A stretch of DNA of 15,711 nt from Chloroflexota bacterium (GCA_009838595.1 VXRI01000335.1:1-15711), one strand, 5' to 3'; shown: positions 1-8,353, counted from the stretch's first letter. Notes: generated by a model from the sequence alone, not told the origin. Numbers and translations: made by a program.

Positions 1-2191
1 TAGCGAATCGCGGTTGGCATCCCAGCCTAGGACTGTTGTGGATATGCTCCGCGACCGCGCGCGCAATCGCGAGTCCGTCGTAGGTGCTTGTGCCACGACC
101 GATTTCGTCTAGCACGATCAGCGAACGCGGCGTGGCGTGGTTAAGAATCGCCGCCGTTTCGACCATCTCGACCATGAATGTGGACTGCCCCATCGCGAGG
201 TCGTCTTGCAATCCCACACGAGTGAATATCCGGTCGCATACGCCGATGCGCGCCGATTCCGCAGGCACGAAACTGCCAATCTGCGCCATAAGTGTGATGA
301 CGGCAACTTGGCGAATGTAGGTCGATTTGCCCGCCATGTTAGGGCCCGTCAGTATGATGAGCTGCTCGCCGTCGCTTGCCAACGCGGTGTCGTTGGCGAC
401 AAAATCGCCGGGCGACAGCATACGCTCAACGACGGGATGCCTCCCTTGCTTGACGACAATCGCGTCTCCGTAGTCGATAACCGGGCGCACATAACCATGC
501 CGCGACGCCACTTCCGCGAGCGATGCAAATGCGTCTATGTTGGCGATGGCGCGCGCAGTGCGCAGTATCGGTTCGGCATAGCCCGCTACCTGCTGGCAGA
601 CCTGCCGGAAGAGCGCGGATTCCATCTCTCCGATACGGTCTTGCGCGTTCAAGATGAGCGACTCGTACTCCTTCATTTCGGGCGTGATGAAGCGCTCACC
701 GCCCACGAGCGTCTGCCGCCGCACATAGTCGTCGGGCGCCTGCTCGAGGCTGGCATTGCTAATTTCGATGTAGTAGCCGAACACGCGGTTGTAGCCGACC
801 TTCAGTGACTTGATGCCGGTGCGCTCGCGTTCCTTGTGTTCCAGACGCGCGATGTAGTCCTGCGCGTTGCGGGATGCGCCGCGCACTTCGTCGAGTTCGG
901 GCGAGAAGCCTTGCCGAATCACATTGCCGTCGCCGACGCTTATCGGCGGGTCGTCGCCGATCGCGTGCCTGACTAGCTCAACGACCTCGCCGTTGTCCGC
1001 GATACGCTCTGCGAGCCAGTCCACCTTGTCCGCATCGTCGTCTTCGCGCAGTAAGTTTTTGATTTTCGGCGCGGTGTCCAGGCTGTTGGCAAGGCTGACG
1101 AGGTCGCGCGGCGTGGCGTTTTGCCCGCGAACCCGGTTCACCAGCCGTTCCATGTCAGACACCAATTCGAGCAGCATCACGATGCGATCTCGCCGCAGTG
1201 CGCTGCGATGGAACCATTCCACGGCGTCCTGTCGCCGCAAGCGTCGTTCGACATCTAGCAAGCGCTGCCCAAGCCATCGGCGCAATAGTCGCCCGCCCAT
1301 CGATGTTTTGGTGGCGTCCAGCACAGACAGCAGCGAGGCGTTTACCGCGCCCCAACGCCCGCCTTCGTACAGTTCTAAGTTATGGCGAGTCTGCGCGTCC
1401 AGAATCATGTAATCGGCGGTGGAGTGCGTGTACAGCGTTGTAATCTGCCCGACGGCGCCGCGCTGGGTTTGCTGAAGATAGTCGATGATCGCACCTGCCG
1501 CCCTTGCCGCGAGTGGCTTATTCTCGCAGCCGAAGCTCTCCAGAGACGCGACGCCGAAGTGCCGCAGCAGCGTCTCGCGGGCCCAGTCTGCATGGAATGC
1601 GTCCTGCAGCAGCGGCGTGAGCATCGCATCGCCGAAGTCAGGCATGTCTTCGCCGTCTTCCGACAGACTGTCTTCCGGCACAAGCAACTCGGACGGGGTA
1701 AGCCGCGATAACTCGACCGGAAGCTGCGCCAATTCGAACTGCGCGGTGGCGAATTCACTGGTGGTGATGTCAACCCACGATAGCCCAACGCTATCGCCTT
1801 CCACCAGCAGCGCGGTGAGATAATTATTCGCCTTGCGCTCCAGCAGGGCATCCTCGATGATCGTGCCGGGTGTAACTACGCGCACAACCTCGCGGTCAAC
1901 GATGCCCTTTGAAGTCGCCGGGTCGCTGACCTGCTCGCATATCGCTACCTTATGCCCCTTCTTGATAAGCCGTGCAAGGCTTGCTTCGAGCGAATGGTAT
2001 GGGATGCCGGCTAGCGGCACACGCTGCCCCTTGCCGAACTCGCGCGAAGTCAGCGCAATCTCCAATTCGCGCGAGAGCAGCCGCGCGTCGTCATCGAATG
2101 TTTCGTAGAAGTCGCCCATGCGAAACATCAGGATCGCGTCCTGATGCTCCCGCTTGACGCCCAAATACTGCCGCCGTACAGGTGTGGTCAT
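1..2191 (-). CDS. mutS: DNA mismatch repair protein MutS (partial, C-terminus cut by window edge)
   Basis: MutS binds mismatches and small loops in newly replicated DNA and recruits MutL in an ATP-dependent way. The visible 730 codons show the standard order: an N-terminal mismatch-reading domain with the Phe-Tyr-Glu wedge motif at residues 28-30 (GDFYETF), then connector, core and lever regions, then the ABC-type ATPase. That ATPase carries Walker A GPNMAGKS at about 616-623, the MGQSTF signature at about 667-672, and Walker B LDEIGRG with D695/E696. Family members are usually about 850-900 residues, so roughly 120-170 residues lie beyond position 1. The reading frame is intact throughout. 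The ATG at 2189-2191 is the only sensible start: an in-frame stop lies four codons upstream, and the family's N-terminal motif begins a few residues in. The ribosome-binding site is weak (AGG, four bases before the ATG). It is the last gene of the left part, separated from the glycosyltransferase gene by 338 bp, so it probably has its own promoter. Confidence 0.98.
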   Translation of the reverse strand, partial: MTTPVRRQYLGVKREHQDAILMFRMGDFYETFDDDARLLSRELEIALTSREFGKGQRVPLAGIPYHSLEASLARLIKKGHKVAICEQVSDPATSKGIVDREVVRVVTPGTIIEDALLERKANNYLTALLVEGDSVGLSWVDITTSEFATAQFELAQLPVELSRLTPSELLVPEDSLSEDGEDMPDFGDAMLTPLLQDAFHADWARETLLRHFGVASLESFGCENKPLAARAAGAIIDYLQQTQRGAVGQITTLYTHSTADYMILDAQTRHNLELYEGGRWGAVNASLLSVLDATKTSMGGRLLRRWLGQRLLDVERRLRRQDAVEWFHRSALRRDRIVMLLELVSDMERLVNRVRGQNATPRDLVSLANSLDTAPKIKNLLREDDDADKVDWLAERIADNGEVVELVRHAIGDDPPISVGDGNVIRQGFSPELDEVRGASRNAQDYIARLEHKERERTGIKSLKVGYNRVFGYYIEISNASLEQAPDDYVRRQTLVGGERFITPEMKEYESLILNAQDRIGEMESALFRQVCQQVAGYAEPILRTARAIANIDAFASLAEVASRHGYVRPVIDYGDAIVVKQGRHPVVERMLSPGDFVANDTALASDGEQLIILTGPNMAGKSTYIRQVAVITLMAQIGSFVPAESARIGVCDRIFTRVGLQDDLAMGQSTFMVEMVETAAILNHATPRSLIVLDEIGRGTSTYDGLAIARAVAEHIHNSPRLGCQPRFA

Positions 2192-2229
2192 TTGCCTATG
2201 TTATGCGCTTCTTTACCATACACATGCAC

Positions 2230-2257
2230 ATTGTAACGACAGAGTTGACTGGGTTAA
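2230..2257 (-). promoter_or_regulatory. Candidate promoter of mutS
   Basis: On the minus strand a TACAAT box (plus positions 2230-2235, five of six matches to TATAAT) is preceded at 16 bp by TTAACC (2252-2257, four of six matches to TTGACA). This would give a leader of roughly 30 bases before the mutS ATG. It is judged by eye only; the -35 box is poor. Confidence 0.3.
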
Positions 2258-2276
2258 AGCACATAGCGCGACACTT

Positions 2277-2297
2277 ACTACGCAGAATATGCGTAGT
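2277..2297. repeat. Perfect 8-bp inverted repeat with 5-base loop upstream of mutS
   Basis: ACTACGCA (2277-2284) and TGCGTAGT (2290-2297) are exact inverted copies around the loop GAATA. A further G-U and A-U pair could extend the stem to 10 pairs. It lies 86 bp upstream of the mutS start, just upstream of the candidate -35 box. Neither strand shows a U tract after it, so it does not look like an intrinsic terminator. An operator for a dimeric regulator, or a hairpin at the end of the upstream transcript, are both possible. Confidence 0.55.
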
Positions 2298-2529
2298 GAA
2301 CGCAGGTGGGAGAAGAGGCATCGAAGGGATTGTATCTGCGCCGCAGCCGTGGAGTCGCCCACGAACTTTAGGCATTCGACGAGGTTGTCAGCGTAAATCC
2401 GAAAGCCGTAGCCATTTAGTTGTTTCACCGCAGCCGGCCAATGACTGCTCCTACTTCTGGGCGGATGACTTTTTGCTCGAAAAAGTTAAAACCAACACCA
2501 TAGTATGTCTTTAACACTAACACTTACCT

Positions 2530-3963
2530 TCACTCACGACGAGTTACGCCATCGCCTATAGAAAGTTCCTCCAGTTTGCTAGGATGCAGCGCTCTCATGA
2601 ACATGTCGAAACCGCTCAGCTCCGGCATATCAAGATCAGTCAGAGAGCGTGTCATCAGTCGCTTGAGATCGGAGCGGTGGTGAAAACGGTATGTGAGGTA
2701 CGCTCGGCGGCACATCTGCTCGAAGTCGTCCTCCGTGTGGGGAACGATGTCAAATCCGATGTCGATAAGCTTCAGTCCGGTCGGCGTCGCCAGCAAGTTG
2801 TCGGGATGAATGTTTCGGCAGGAGATCCCTGCTTCCCTGCATTCTCGTAGAAGAGTCAACATATCATCGAGACGCCCTCCCTCGTATGTCTGTCCCGGCT
2901 CGAATGGGTATGTGATTACGAGAATATCTTCGTCCGAGCGCACTTCTCTGATGTCAGGCAGGCTGTTGTAATCCGACAGGCTGCCGATTAGCGAGCGCAG
3001 AAATTTTAGGCTGCCTTCATTTGCTCTGTGCCGCCAGAAGTGGAAATACTTATAGACCATCCAACCATCGGTCAGAACCACGCCCTCCGATCCTATTCCG
3101 AGACACATAAGGTCGTATGCATCGAACTTGACACTCACATACGACTCGGCAGACGACTGAAGTTCTTCGTTTGGCGCAGGGTTGCATCCGAACACATTCA
3201 TGCTCCTGCCGATGAACGCCACTCGCTGCTCGGCGGTCATACGCGCGCGGTACTTTCGATAGAAAGCTTGTAGCCCGGCACATTTGACTTCACTTCCTGG
3301 CGTGGACAGGCGTGGACGGTCGTTCTCCGCGTAGTGCTGCACTAGGCAGTCCTCTATCCTACCGTACTTGACCGTGCCTAAGTCTGCGAGCCTAATGCAA
3401 ATGTCCCTATCCGTGGTGCTGCGAAGCGCTTCGTCGAACCCGTCTGCCTCAAGCATTCTGGATAGCCTGACGAATAGGTTCGAGCCCTGTATGTATGTGC
3501 TACGCACAAGCAGGTCATCCACTTCAAGACTTTCCGGGCTTTTGAGTTGGATGGCGTCATGCTCAGCAGAGCGGTTGTACACGATGCCTGCCGCCACCAT
3601 GTCCAAATGCTGATCCAACACGGCATATTCGCACTGTTCCAGATAGTTTGAATCCCACATGTCGTCATCGTCGAGAATTGCGACGAAAGACGATGGGGCA
3701 ATTCCCCGAAGTTCGTGCAACGCGGCGTTCCACGCGCCGCTCGCGCCCTGAGTGCGCCGGTTCTCGATGTAAATGACATGGACGCCCGCGCGAGGAAAAC
3801 CTTCTACGACCGCTTTGTTCGCAGGGCGCAGGTCTGCGGATGAGTCGTCGACCACTATCAGAATATCGGGCGGGCGCGTCTGTCCAGCGATGGACGCTAG
3901 GGCGCGACTGGCAAGAAGTTCAGGTCTATTATGCGTGGCAACTATTGCGGCAATGGAGAGCAT
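2530..3963 (-). CDS. Family-2 glycosyltransferase fused to a C-terminal kinase-like domain
   Basis: This 477-residue protein has two parts. Residues 1 to about 250 form a GT-A glycosyltransferase of family GT2, which transfers a sugar from a nucleotide sugar. It begins with the strand-and-loop MLSIAAIVATHNRPELL, then VVDDSS at 37-42 and the metal-binding LDDDDMW at 97-103, with TTDRDICIR at 183-191 where family members place the acidic motif near the catalytic base. Residues about 280-440 resemble a protein/LPS-kinase fold: glycine loop GIGSEGVV (289-296), candidate ATP lysine K305 in VYKYF, catalytic-loop-like CRNIHPDNLL (382-391), and LIDIG with D401 in place of DFG. In that loop the usual catalytic Asp is Asn384. 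No signal peptide or membrane helix is visible. I chose the ATG at 3963 because the GT2 fold starts exactly there. The frame stays open 40 codons further to a TTG at 4083, with no convincing ribosome-binding site for either start. It follows the NHL gene and may be cotranscribed with it. Acceptor and donor sugars cannot be read from the sequence. Confidence 0.8.
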   Translation of the reverse strand: MLSIAAIVATHNRPELLASRALASIAGQTRPPDILIVVDDSSADLRPANKAVVEGFPRAGVHVIYIENRRTQGASGAWNAALHELRGIAPSSFVAILDDDDMWDSNYLEQCEYAVLDQHLDMVAAGIVYNRSAEHDAIQLKSPESLEVDDLLVRSTYIQGSNLFVRLSRMLEADGFDEALRSTTDRDICIRLADLGTVKYGRIEDCLVQHYAENDRPRLSTPGSEVKCAGLQAFYRKYRARMTAEQRVAFIGRSMNVFGCNPAPNEELQSSAESYVSVKFDAYDLMCLGIGSEGVVLTDGWMVYKYFHFWRHRANEGSLKFLRSLIGSLSDYNSLPDIREVRSDEDILVITYPFEPGQTYEGGRLDDMLTLLRECREAGISCRNIHPDNLLATPTGLKLIDIGFDIVPHTEDDFEQMCRRAYLTYRFHHRSDLKRLMTRSLTDLDMPELSGFDMFMRALHPSKLEELSIGDGVTRRE

Positions 3964-4118
3964 GGGAATTTCGTCATCTTCCTCGTTCAGGGGACACAGA
4001 TATTGCGCTACCGCGACGTTCTTTCGCGGGGAGGACGAATTGGGGGACCCAAGAGCGTTTGCGCTATCTCTTTCCTGACACAAGTAAAGCGGATTGGCGC
4101 AGGATGCGCGGAGTGCCT

Positions 4119-5147
4119 CTAAGTAACTTCAAGCGTAACATTCCGCAGAGGTTCGGCATACTGTGTGCGGTCAAGCTCGATGGCTTCCTTCTGGTATATC
4201 TGCACACGGTAGGATTCATAGTCCGGGATGAACAGGCGAAATTCGCTGTCTATCCTCACCGAGCGCGGACGGCGCAGGCGCTTTTCTTGCTCTAGGTCGC
4301 CCATTTCGCGCAGGCGATTAGGTACGGCGTTGGTGAGCATGTAAGTGCGCGCGATTCTCGACAGAGTGGCGTCGCCGCTGAAACTCCAGATGTATTGCCC
4401 CTCCGCGTTGAACATCAGCACGCGGTCGTTGCCCCAGTCCGCCACATAGATGTCGCCGTGCGCGTCAACCGCGATGCCGGTCGGACGGTTGAACTGTCCA
4501 GGTCCGCTGCCCGCCTCGCCAACGACATTCTTCACTTCGCCGTCTGCGGAGAATATCTGGAAGCGGTTGTTGCCCCAGTCCGCGACATACACATCGCCCA
4601 GTTCGTCCACATGCACGCCGCACGGCAGCTCGAACTGCCCGGCGCCTGCACCGTATTCGCCGAAGCCGCCTAGATATTCGCCGTCCGGCGTGTAGCGCTG
4701 GATGCGGTGATTCTTTGAATCAACGACGACCATATTGCCGTCAAGATCGAAGGCGATGCCGTTGGGCGCGTCGAACTCGCCTTCGCCATCGCCGTAGGCG
4801 CCCCAGCGCGAGACGAACTCGCCATCCGGGTTGAAGCGAGAAATCTTGTGCGTAGCCTCGTCACTGATGAATATGTCGCCTGCGTCATCGACAATTATTT
4901 GCACGGGCCAGACGAACTGCCCTTCATTTGTGCCATATCCGCCAAAGCCCTTGAGGTCGGCGGACAGCGCCTCGGAGTCGTCAACCGACCATATCCGCAC
5001 GCTCGATCCGCCTTCGGAGCGCATAAGGATTAGCGCATCTCCGTTCTTGGCGAACGCGATGTCCGCGGGAAAGTTCGTTACGCGGCGCATTCCAAGCGTC
5101 CGTAGATATGGGTATCCCGCTCTCAGCAATCCGTGTGGTCTGCTCAT
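4119..5147 (-). CDS. NHL-repeat six-bladed beta-propeller protein
   Basis: A 342-residue protein made almost entirely of NHL repeats, each with the pattern PxGIAxDxxGDxYVAD, a polar loop, and RxQxFxxDGxxxxxFG. Clear repeats start near residues 80, 127, 174 and 221. Diverged copies at about 26-55 and 293-320 complete six blades, the usual ring. Such propellers act as binding platforms; some relatives are peptidyl-amidating lyases, but I see no evidence for that chemistry here. No signal peptide, lipobox or membrane segment is present, so a cytoplasmic location is implied unless export is non-classical. The start is well supported: GAGGAG (plus 5155-5160) sits seven bases before the ATG. The stop is TAG. 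The glycosyltransferase-kinase gene follows 155 bp later (or 35 bp, if that gene uses its upstream TTG), so the two may share a transcript. The upstream gap of 196 bp to the symporter shows no promoter that I can defend. The ligand is unknown. Confidence 0.85.
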   Translation of the reverse strand: MSRPHGLLRAGYPYLRTLGMRRVTNFPADIAFAKNGDALILMRSEGGSSVRIWSVDDSEALSADLKGFGGYGTNEGQFVWPVQIIVDDAGDIFISDEATHKISRFNPDGEFVSRWGAYGDGEGEFDAPNGIAFDLDGNMVVVDSKNHRIQRYTPDGEYLGGFGEYGAGAGQFELPCGVHVDELGDVYVADWGNNRFQIFSADGEVKNVVGEAGSGPGQFNRPTGIAVDAHGDIYVADWGNDRVLMFNAEGQYIWSFSGDATLSRIARTYMLTNAVPNRLREMGDLEQEKRLRRPRSVRIDSEFRLFIPDYESYRVQIYQKEAIELDRTQYAEPLRNVTLEVT

Positions 5148-5343
5148 TTGTCATCTCCTCGTGCAGGTGGATGGCTTGTGCCAGTCGAGTGGTTTTATGT
5201 GCTTTTGCCTATACCGTTTACGATGATGTCCGGCGATGTTATCTTCAAAGACTATCAGGGGGGTGAACATTGTTTGGTTCATTTCCGCCTTCCTAGCCTC
5301 ACTCCGTTATGGGGCCATCAAGGGTAGAATGAGCGATGCGGTG

Positions 5344-6966
5344 TTAGCCGGCGGCGAGTACGGGTTCGCTTTCGCCAGGGGCTATGTCTTGCCAATCTTG
5401 TGAGTTTACTTCGTCGAACTTGTCGGTGATTTCGTCGGTCGGTGGGGCGGTTAACAAGGTTACGCCTATGGCTAACAGCAGCGCAAGCGCGAAGCCGGAC
5501 GTTGCTGGGTTTAAGTTCCACACGCCGACTTCTTGCAGGCGGTTGACTGCCGCGCCGAAGCCTAGCGATTCCGTGAAGCCGACTAGCCCGTCGTGTCGCA
5601 AGCCCATCAGCCACCAGAAAGTCGAAATGCCCGCGCCTGAGAGTATCGCAGTCAGCGCGCCCCATAGATTGAAACGCCTCCAGTATAGCGAAAGTATTAT
5701 GACAGGACCGAATGCGGCGCCCATGCCTCCCCACGCCAGCGAGACCAACGCGAATATGGAGTCCGGCGAAATCATGGAAATCATCGCGGCGAATACGCCG
5801 ACCGTTATCAGCAGCAGCCGACCAATCCACACGCGCATATCCGCGCTTAACGAGTATGTGATGCGTCGCAGAATGGGCAGGTCGTCTGACGCGATAGCGG
5901 ACGCTAACAGCAGCTGCGAGTCCGCTGTGCTCATCACTGCCGCTATGATCGCCGTCAGCAGCAGACCGGCGACTATCGGATGGAAGAACACGGACGATAC
6001 GACAATGTACAAGCGCTCCGGGTCCGGCAGCGCCAGACCCTGGTCGGCGAGCGCGGACGCGGACACCAGTCCCATCAGCAGCGCAAGCCCAAATATGAGG
6101 ATAAGCCATATGAGTGCGATAAGACGGCTTCTTGAAATAAGGCTCTCGCGTTCCAGCGCCATGAAGCGCGCCGATATTCGCTGCGAACCTAGCGCGCCCA
6201 ATCCCCAGCCGACTGCGGACAGGTAGAACATCACGCCAAGCACATCGCCGCCTGCGTCGGTGAAGGGGTTCCAGAATCCGGGCGCAGTAGATTCCAGCGC
6301 CTGAAACGGGTTGGTGGTGGTTAGTATCAGCGTAACCGGAATGATGAGAAAGCCGGTCAGCATTATCAGCGCCTGAAAGACATCGGTGCGCGACACGGCT
6401 AGGAAGCCGCCGATGAAGGTGTACGACACGATGGCTATCAGCGTTATCAGCACGCCAACATCGTGGAACGCGGCTATCGCAATCGGGCTTTGCAGGTCGA
6501 ATACTTGGTCAAGCAACTTGGCGCCGGCAATCAGCCCGGAGCAGACATACAGTGTCATGAAGTACAGTGTGATGATACCCGAAAGCGCACGCAGAGTCCC
6601 GCTCGTGTCGTTGAAGCGCTTTTCCAAGAACTCAGGGATGGTCAGCGAGTCGCCGGTGGCGATGGTATAGCGACGCAGGCGTTTGGCGAGCAGCGTCCAT
6701 GCCAGCCACGCGCCGAGTATTATGCCGACAATCGTCCACAGGTGCATCATCCCAGCCGCGAATGCCAACGCGGGGAGGACGAGCATCGTCCAACCGCTTG
6801 TGGCAGAAGACGCGGAGCTGAGTGCGGAAGTTACAGAGCCGAGCTTACGGCCCGCAAGCACATAGTCGGTCATGCCGTCCATGTGCCGCGCGCGAAGGAT
6901 GGCGATGCCTATCAGAATCGCGAAGTAGATTAAGAAAACGAGGAATATCCAAAGGGAGGCTTCCAT
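5344..6966 (-). CDS. Sodium/solute symporter (SSS family, PutP-like)
   Basis: A 540-residue inner-membrane carrier of the SSS family, which couples solute uptake to sodium entry. It aligns by motif with E. coli PutP (proline): AGRKLG with R40, a SGW turn at 57-59, YTFIGGFLAVSRTD at 182-195, and VMSTADSQLLLASA at 344-357, where S346/T347 match PutP's sodium-site Ser340/Thr341. About 13 hydrophobic helices can be traced, followed by a charged C-terminal tail. At the position of PutP Asp55, which is needed for sodium binding, this protein has Ala55, so substrate or coupling may differ and proline transport is not assured. I chose the ATG at 6966 because AGGA lies seven bases upstream and the first helix begins at once. 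An ATG 19 codons further out (7023) has no ribosome-binding site, and its extra codons fall inside a GC-rich hairpin. The stop is TAA. It lies 108 bp after DUF1501 and may be cotranscribed with it. Confidence 0.92.
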   Translation of the reverse strand: MEASLWIFLVFLIYFAILIGIAILRARHMDGMTDYVLAGRKLGSVTSALSSASSATSGWTMLVLPALAFAAGMMHLWTIVGIILGAWLAWTLLAKRLRRYTIATGDSLTIPEFLEKRFNDTSGTLRALSGIITLYFMTLYVCSGLIAGAKLLDQVFDLQSPIAIAAFHDVGVLITLIAIVSYTFIGGFLAVSRTDVFQALIMLTGFLIIPVTLILTTTNPFQALESTAPGFWNPFTDAGGDVLGVMFYLSAVGWGLGALGSQRISARFMALERESLISRSRLIALIWLILIFGLALLMGLVSASALADQGLALPDPERLYIVVSSVFFHPIVAGLLLTAIIAAVMSTADSQLLLASAIASDDLPILRRITYSLSADMRVWIGRLLLITVGVFAAMISMISPDSIFALVSLAWGGMGAAFGPVIILSLYWRRFNLWGALTAILSGAGISTFWWLMGLRHDGLVGFTESLGFGAAVNRLQEVGVWNLNPATSGFALALLLAIGVTLLTAPPTDEITDKFDEVNSQDWQDIAPGESEPVLAAG

Positions 6967-6973
6967 GAATTCA

Positions 6974-6977
6974 TCCT
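6974..6977 (-). promoter_or_regulatory. Ribosome-binding site deciding the symporter start
   Basis: AGGA on the minus strand, seven bases before the ATG at 6966, with no comparable site before the in-frame ATG at 7023. This favours the shorter symporter. Confidence 0.65.
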
Positions 6978-6986
6978 GTGCAACGC

Positions 6987-7020
6987 CCACCCGGCGGTAG
7001 GTAAATCTACCGACGGGTGG
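6987..7020. repeat. GC-rich inverted repeat (14-bp arms, one mismatch) between DUF1501 and the symporter
   Basis: The arms 6987-7000 and 7007-7020 pair over 14 positions with a single G/A mismatch and a six-base loop (GTAAAT). On the minus-strand transcript the hairpin lies 54 bases after the DUF1501 stop and 20 bases before the symporter ATG, leaving the AGGA ribosome-binding site just free of the stem. No U tract follows, so it is a poor intrinsic terminator. A role in transcript stability, processing or translation of the symporter is possible. Confidence 0.7.
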
Positions 7021-7074
7021 CATGAGACTACGGTCTGCGCTGAGCCGCCATTTGCTTCATTTGTCCCGTCTGCC

Positions 7075-8211
7075 CTAGTTGGCAAACGGGTGAATCTGCT
7101 CGTAATCGCCCTTGACGATAGGCTTCGCGTCAATGTCCAATACCTGCTCGAGTAGCGTGGCGTAGATACCGCGGAAGTCGATGGTGTGCTTGAGGTCTTC
7201 GCCGTGCTCCCATTCAGCGGGGTCTAGCGACGGGTATTCGCTGTACAAGCCGCCGTTGATCTTCTTACCGAAGATGTACGCGCCGCCGCCGGAGCCATGG
7301 TCTGTGCCGCTGCCGTTGTCGCGCATGCGCCGCCCGAACTCGGTGAACACGAACAGAGTAACATCGTCCGATGCGTCGTGCTCTTCAAGGTCATCGAGGA
7401 AGTCGGAGATTGCGCCGGACAGTTCATTCATCAGCTTGGGGTGCGATGGCATCTCGTTGGCGTGCGTGTCGTAGCCGCCGTGCGATGTGTAGAAGATGCG
7501 AGTGCCCAAATCGGCGAGGTGGACGCGGGCGACATCGCGCAGCTGCTTCGCAATCTGGTTGTCGGCATACTCAACGCTTGAGCTATAGTTGTCGGCGACA
7601 TCAGCGAGCATGTCTGCGCCTTTCAGCACATCCAAGCCCGTCTGCCCGATGTACTCAGCGACCGCGCCGCTGCCGATTGCCTGCCCGTACAAGCCCTTGA
7701 ACGCGTCGAGTGCCCTGTCGCGCAGGCGTTCTTGCTCGATGCGCGTCATTACGCCGTAGCCTTCAAGGTCGCCGATGGATGTTACAGGTACGCCGGTAAC
7801 GGACATTGCACGCGGCAAGCCCATGCCGATGTTCACGCCGGTGAGTACATTCTCGCCGGCGGGGTCGAGTTCGCGCACTGCCTGGCCTAGCCAGCCGTCG
7901 TTGCCCACGCGGTCCGGCTCCGCAGTGTGCCAGATGTCCATGCCGCGGAAGTGCGAGCGGTTGGAGTTTGGGTAGCCAATACCCTGGATAATCGCCATCT
8001 TGCCCTCGTCGTAGAGACGCTTGAACGGCGCGGCGTTCGGGTTGATAGCGAGTTCGTCGTTGATGGGCAGCACTTCGTCCTGCTTCATCACGACCGTTTT
8101 GCGCGCGTCGTAATAGTGCGGGTTGTTGTACGGCACAATCGTGTTCATAAAGTCGTTGCCGCCAGTGAGCTGCACCACGACCAGCGTCTTTTCCCTACTC
8201 TTGGTGGTCAT
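7075..8211 (-). CDS. DUF1501 family protein
   Basis: A 378-residue member of the DUF1501 family, which is distantly related to alkaline phosphatases and sulfatases and has no settled function. Recognisable blocks are the N-terminal strand VVVQLTGGNDFMNTIVP (11-27), SHFRGMDIWHTAEP (86-99), FYTSHGGYDTHANE (240-253), and FVFTEFGRRMRDNGSGTDHG (287-306); the last two carry the His and Asp residues that probably form the metal or active site. Most family members begin with a twin-arginine or other export signal; here the family domain begins about nine residues from the start and no signal is visible. I chose the ATG at 8211 with GGGGA just upstream; an ATG four codons earlier (8223) is the alternative and changes little. 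The stop is TAG. It lies 142 bp downstream of DUF1800, its usual genomic partner; the two are probably one functional pair. Confidence 0.9.
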   Translation of the reverse strand: MTTKSREKTLVVVQLTGGNDFMNTIVPYNNPHYYDARKTVVMKQDEVLPINDELAINPNAAPFKRLYDEGKMAIIQGIGYPNSNRSHFRGMDIWHTAEPDRVGNDGWLGQAVRELDPAGENVLTGVNIGMGLPRAMSVTGVPVTSIGDLEGYGVMTRIEQERLRDRALDAFKGLYGQAIGSGAVAEYIGQTGLDVLKGADMLADVADNYSSSVEYADNQIAKQLRDVARVHLADLGTRIFYTSHGGYDTHANEMPSHPKLMNELSGAISDFLDDLEEHDASDDVTLFVFTEFGRRMRDNGSGTDHGSGGGAYIFGKKINGGLYSEYPSLDPAEWEHGEDLKHTIDFRGIYATLLEQVLDIDAKPIVKGDYEQIHPFAN

Positions 8212-8353
8212 CTTGTCCCCCATCTTTTATCGCTTCACAGCGTATTTATCCTGATAGGCACATTCCCGTTTCCATTCGTGGTGAACCTGTTATACCACGC
8301 TCACAGTATTATTATCTTTCGACAATCTCAGGGCGAACGACTTCTTTTGAATG

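Larger units (their letters stand above)
2192..2529. other. Intergenic gap between the glycosyltransferase-kinase gene and mutS
   Basis: This 338-bp stretch has no gene I can support. Three short overlapping frames occur (71 to 110 codons, both strands), but they share no family motif and have no ribosome-binding site. The gap holds a perfect 8-bp inverted repeat at 2277-2297, the candidate mutS promoter, and near its right end an AT-rich 7-bp stem at 2468-2486 without a U tract. Next to the glycosyltransferase stop are short ACACTAA-type direct repeats. No clear intrinsic terminator is seen for the upstream gene. Confidence 0.6.

Noticed and set aside
137..808. A 223-codon plus-strand open frame opposite mutS
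   Set aside because: Antisense to the conserved ATPase domain of mutS; no independent support.
2468..2486. AT-rich 7-bp stem after the glycosyltransferase-kinase gene as an intrinsic terminator
   Set aside because: The stem is only one or two G/C pairs strong, and no U tract follows on the minus-strand transcript.
2154..2514. Short overlapping open frames of 71-110 codons in the gap upstream of mutS, on both strands
   Set aside because: No ribosome-binding site, no family motif, and the plus-strand ones run into mutS or the candidate promoter.
3964..4083. N-terminal extension of the glycosyltransferase-kinase protein to a TTG at 4083
   Set aside because: The added 40 residues are polar and unlike any family N-terminus, no ribosome-binding site precedes the TTG, and the GT2 fold begins at the internal ATG. 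It remains possible but is less likely.
5318..6109. A 263-codon minus-strand frame overlapping the symporter
   Set aside because: It is an out-of-frame reading of the symporter coding sequence, very rich in Arg, with no motif.
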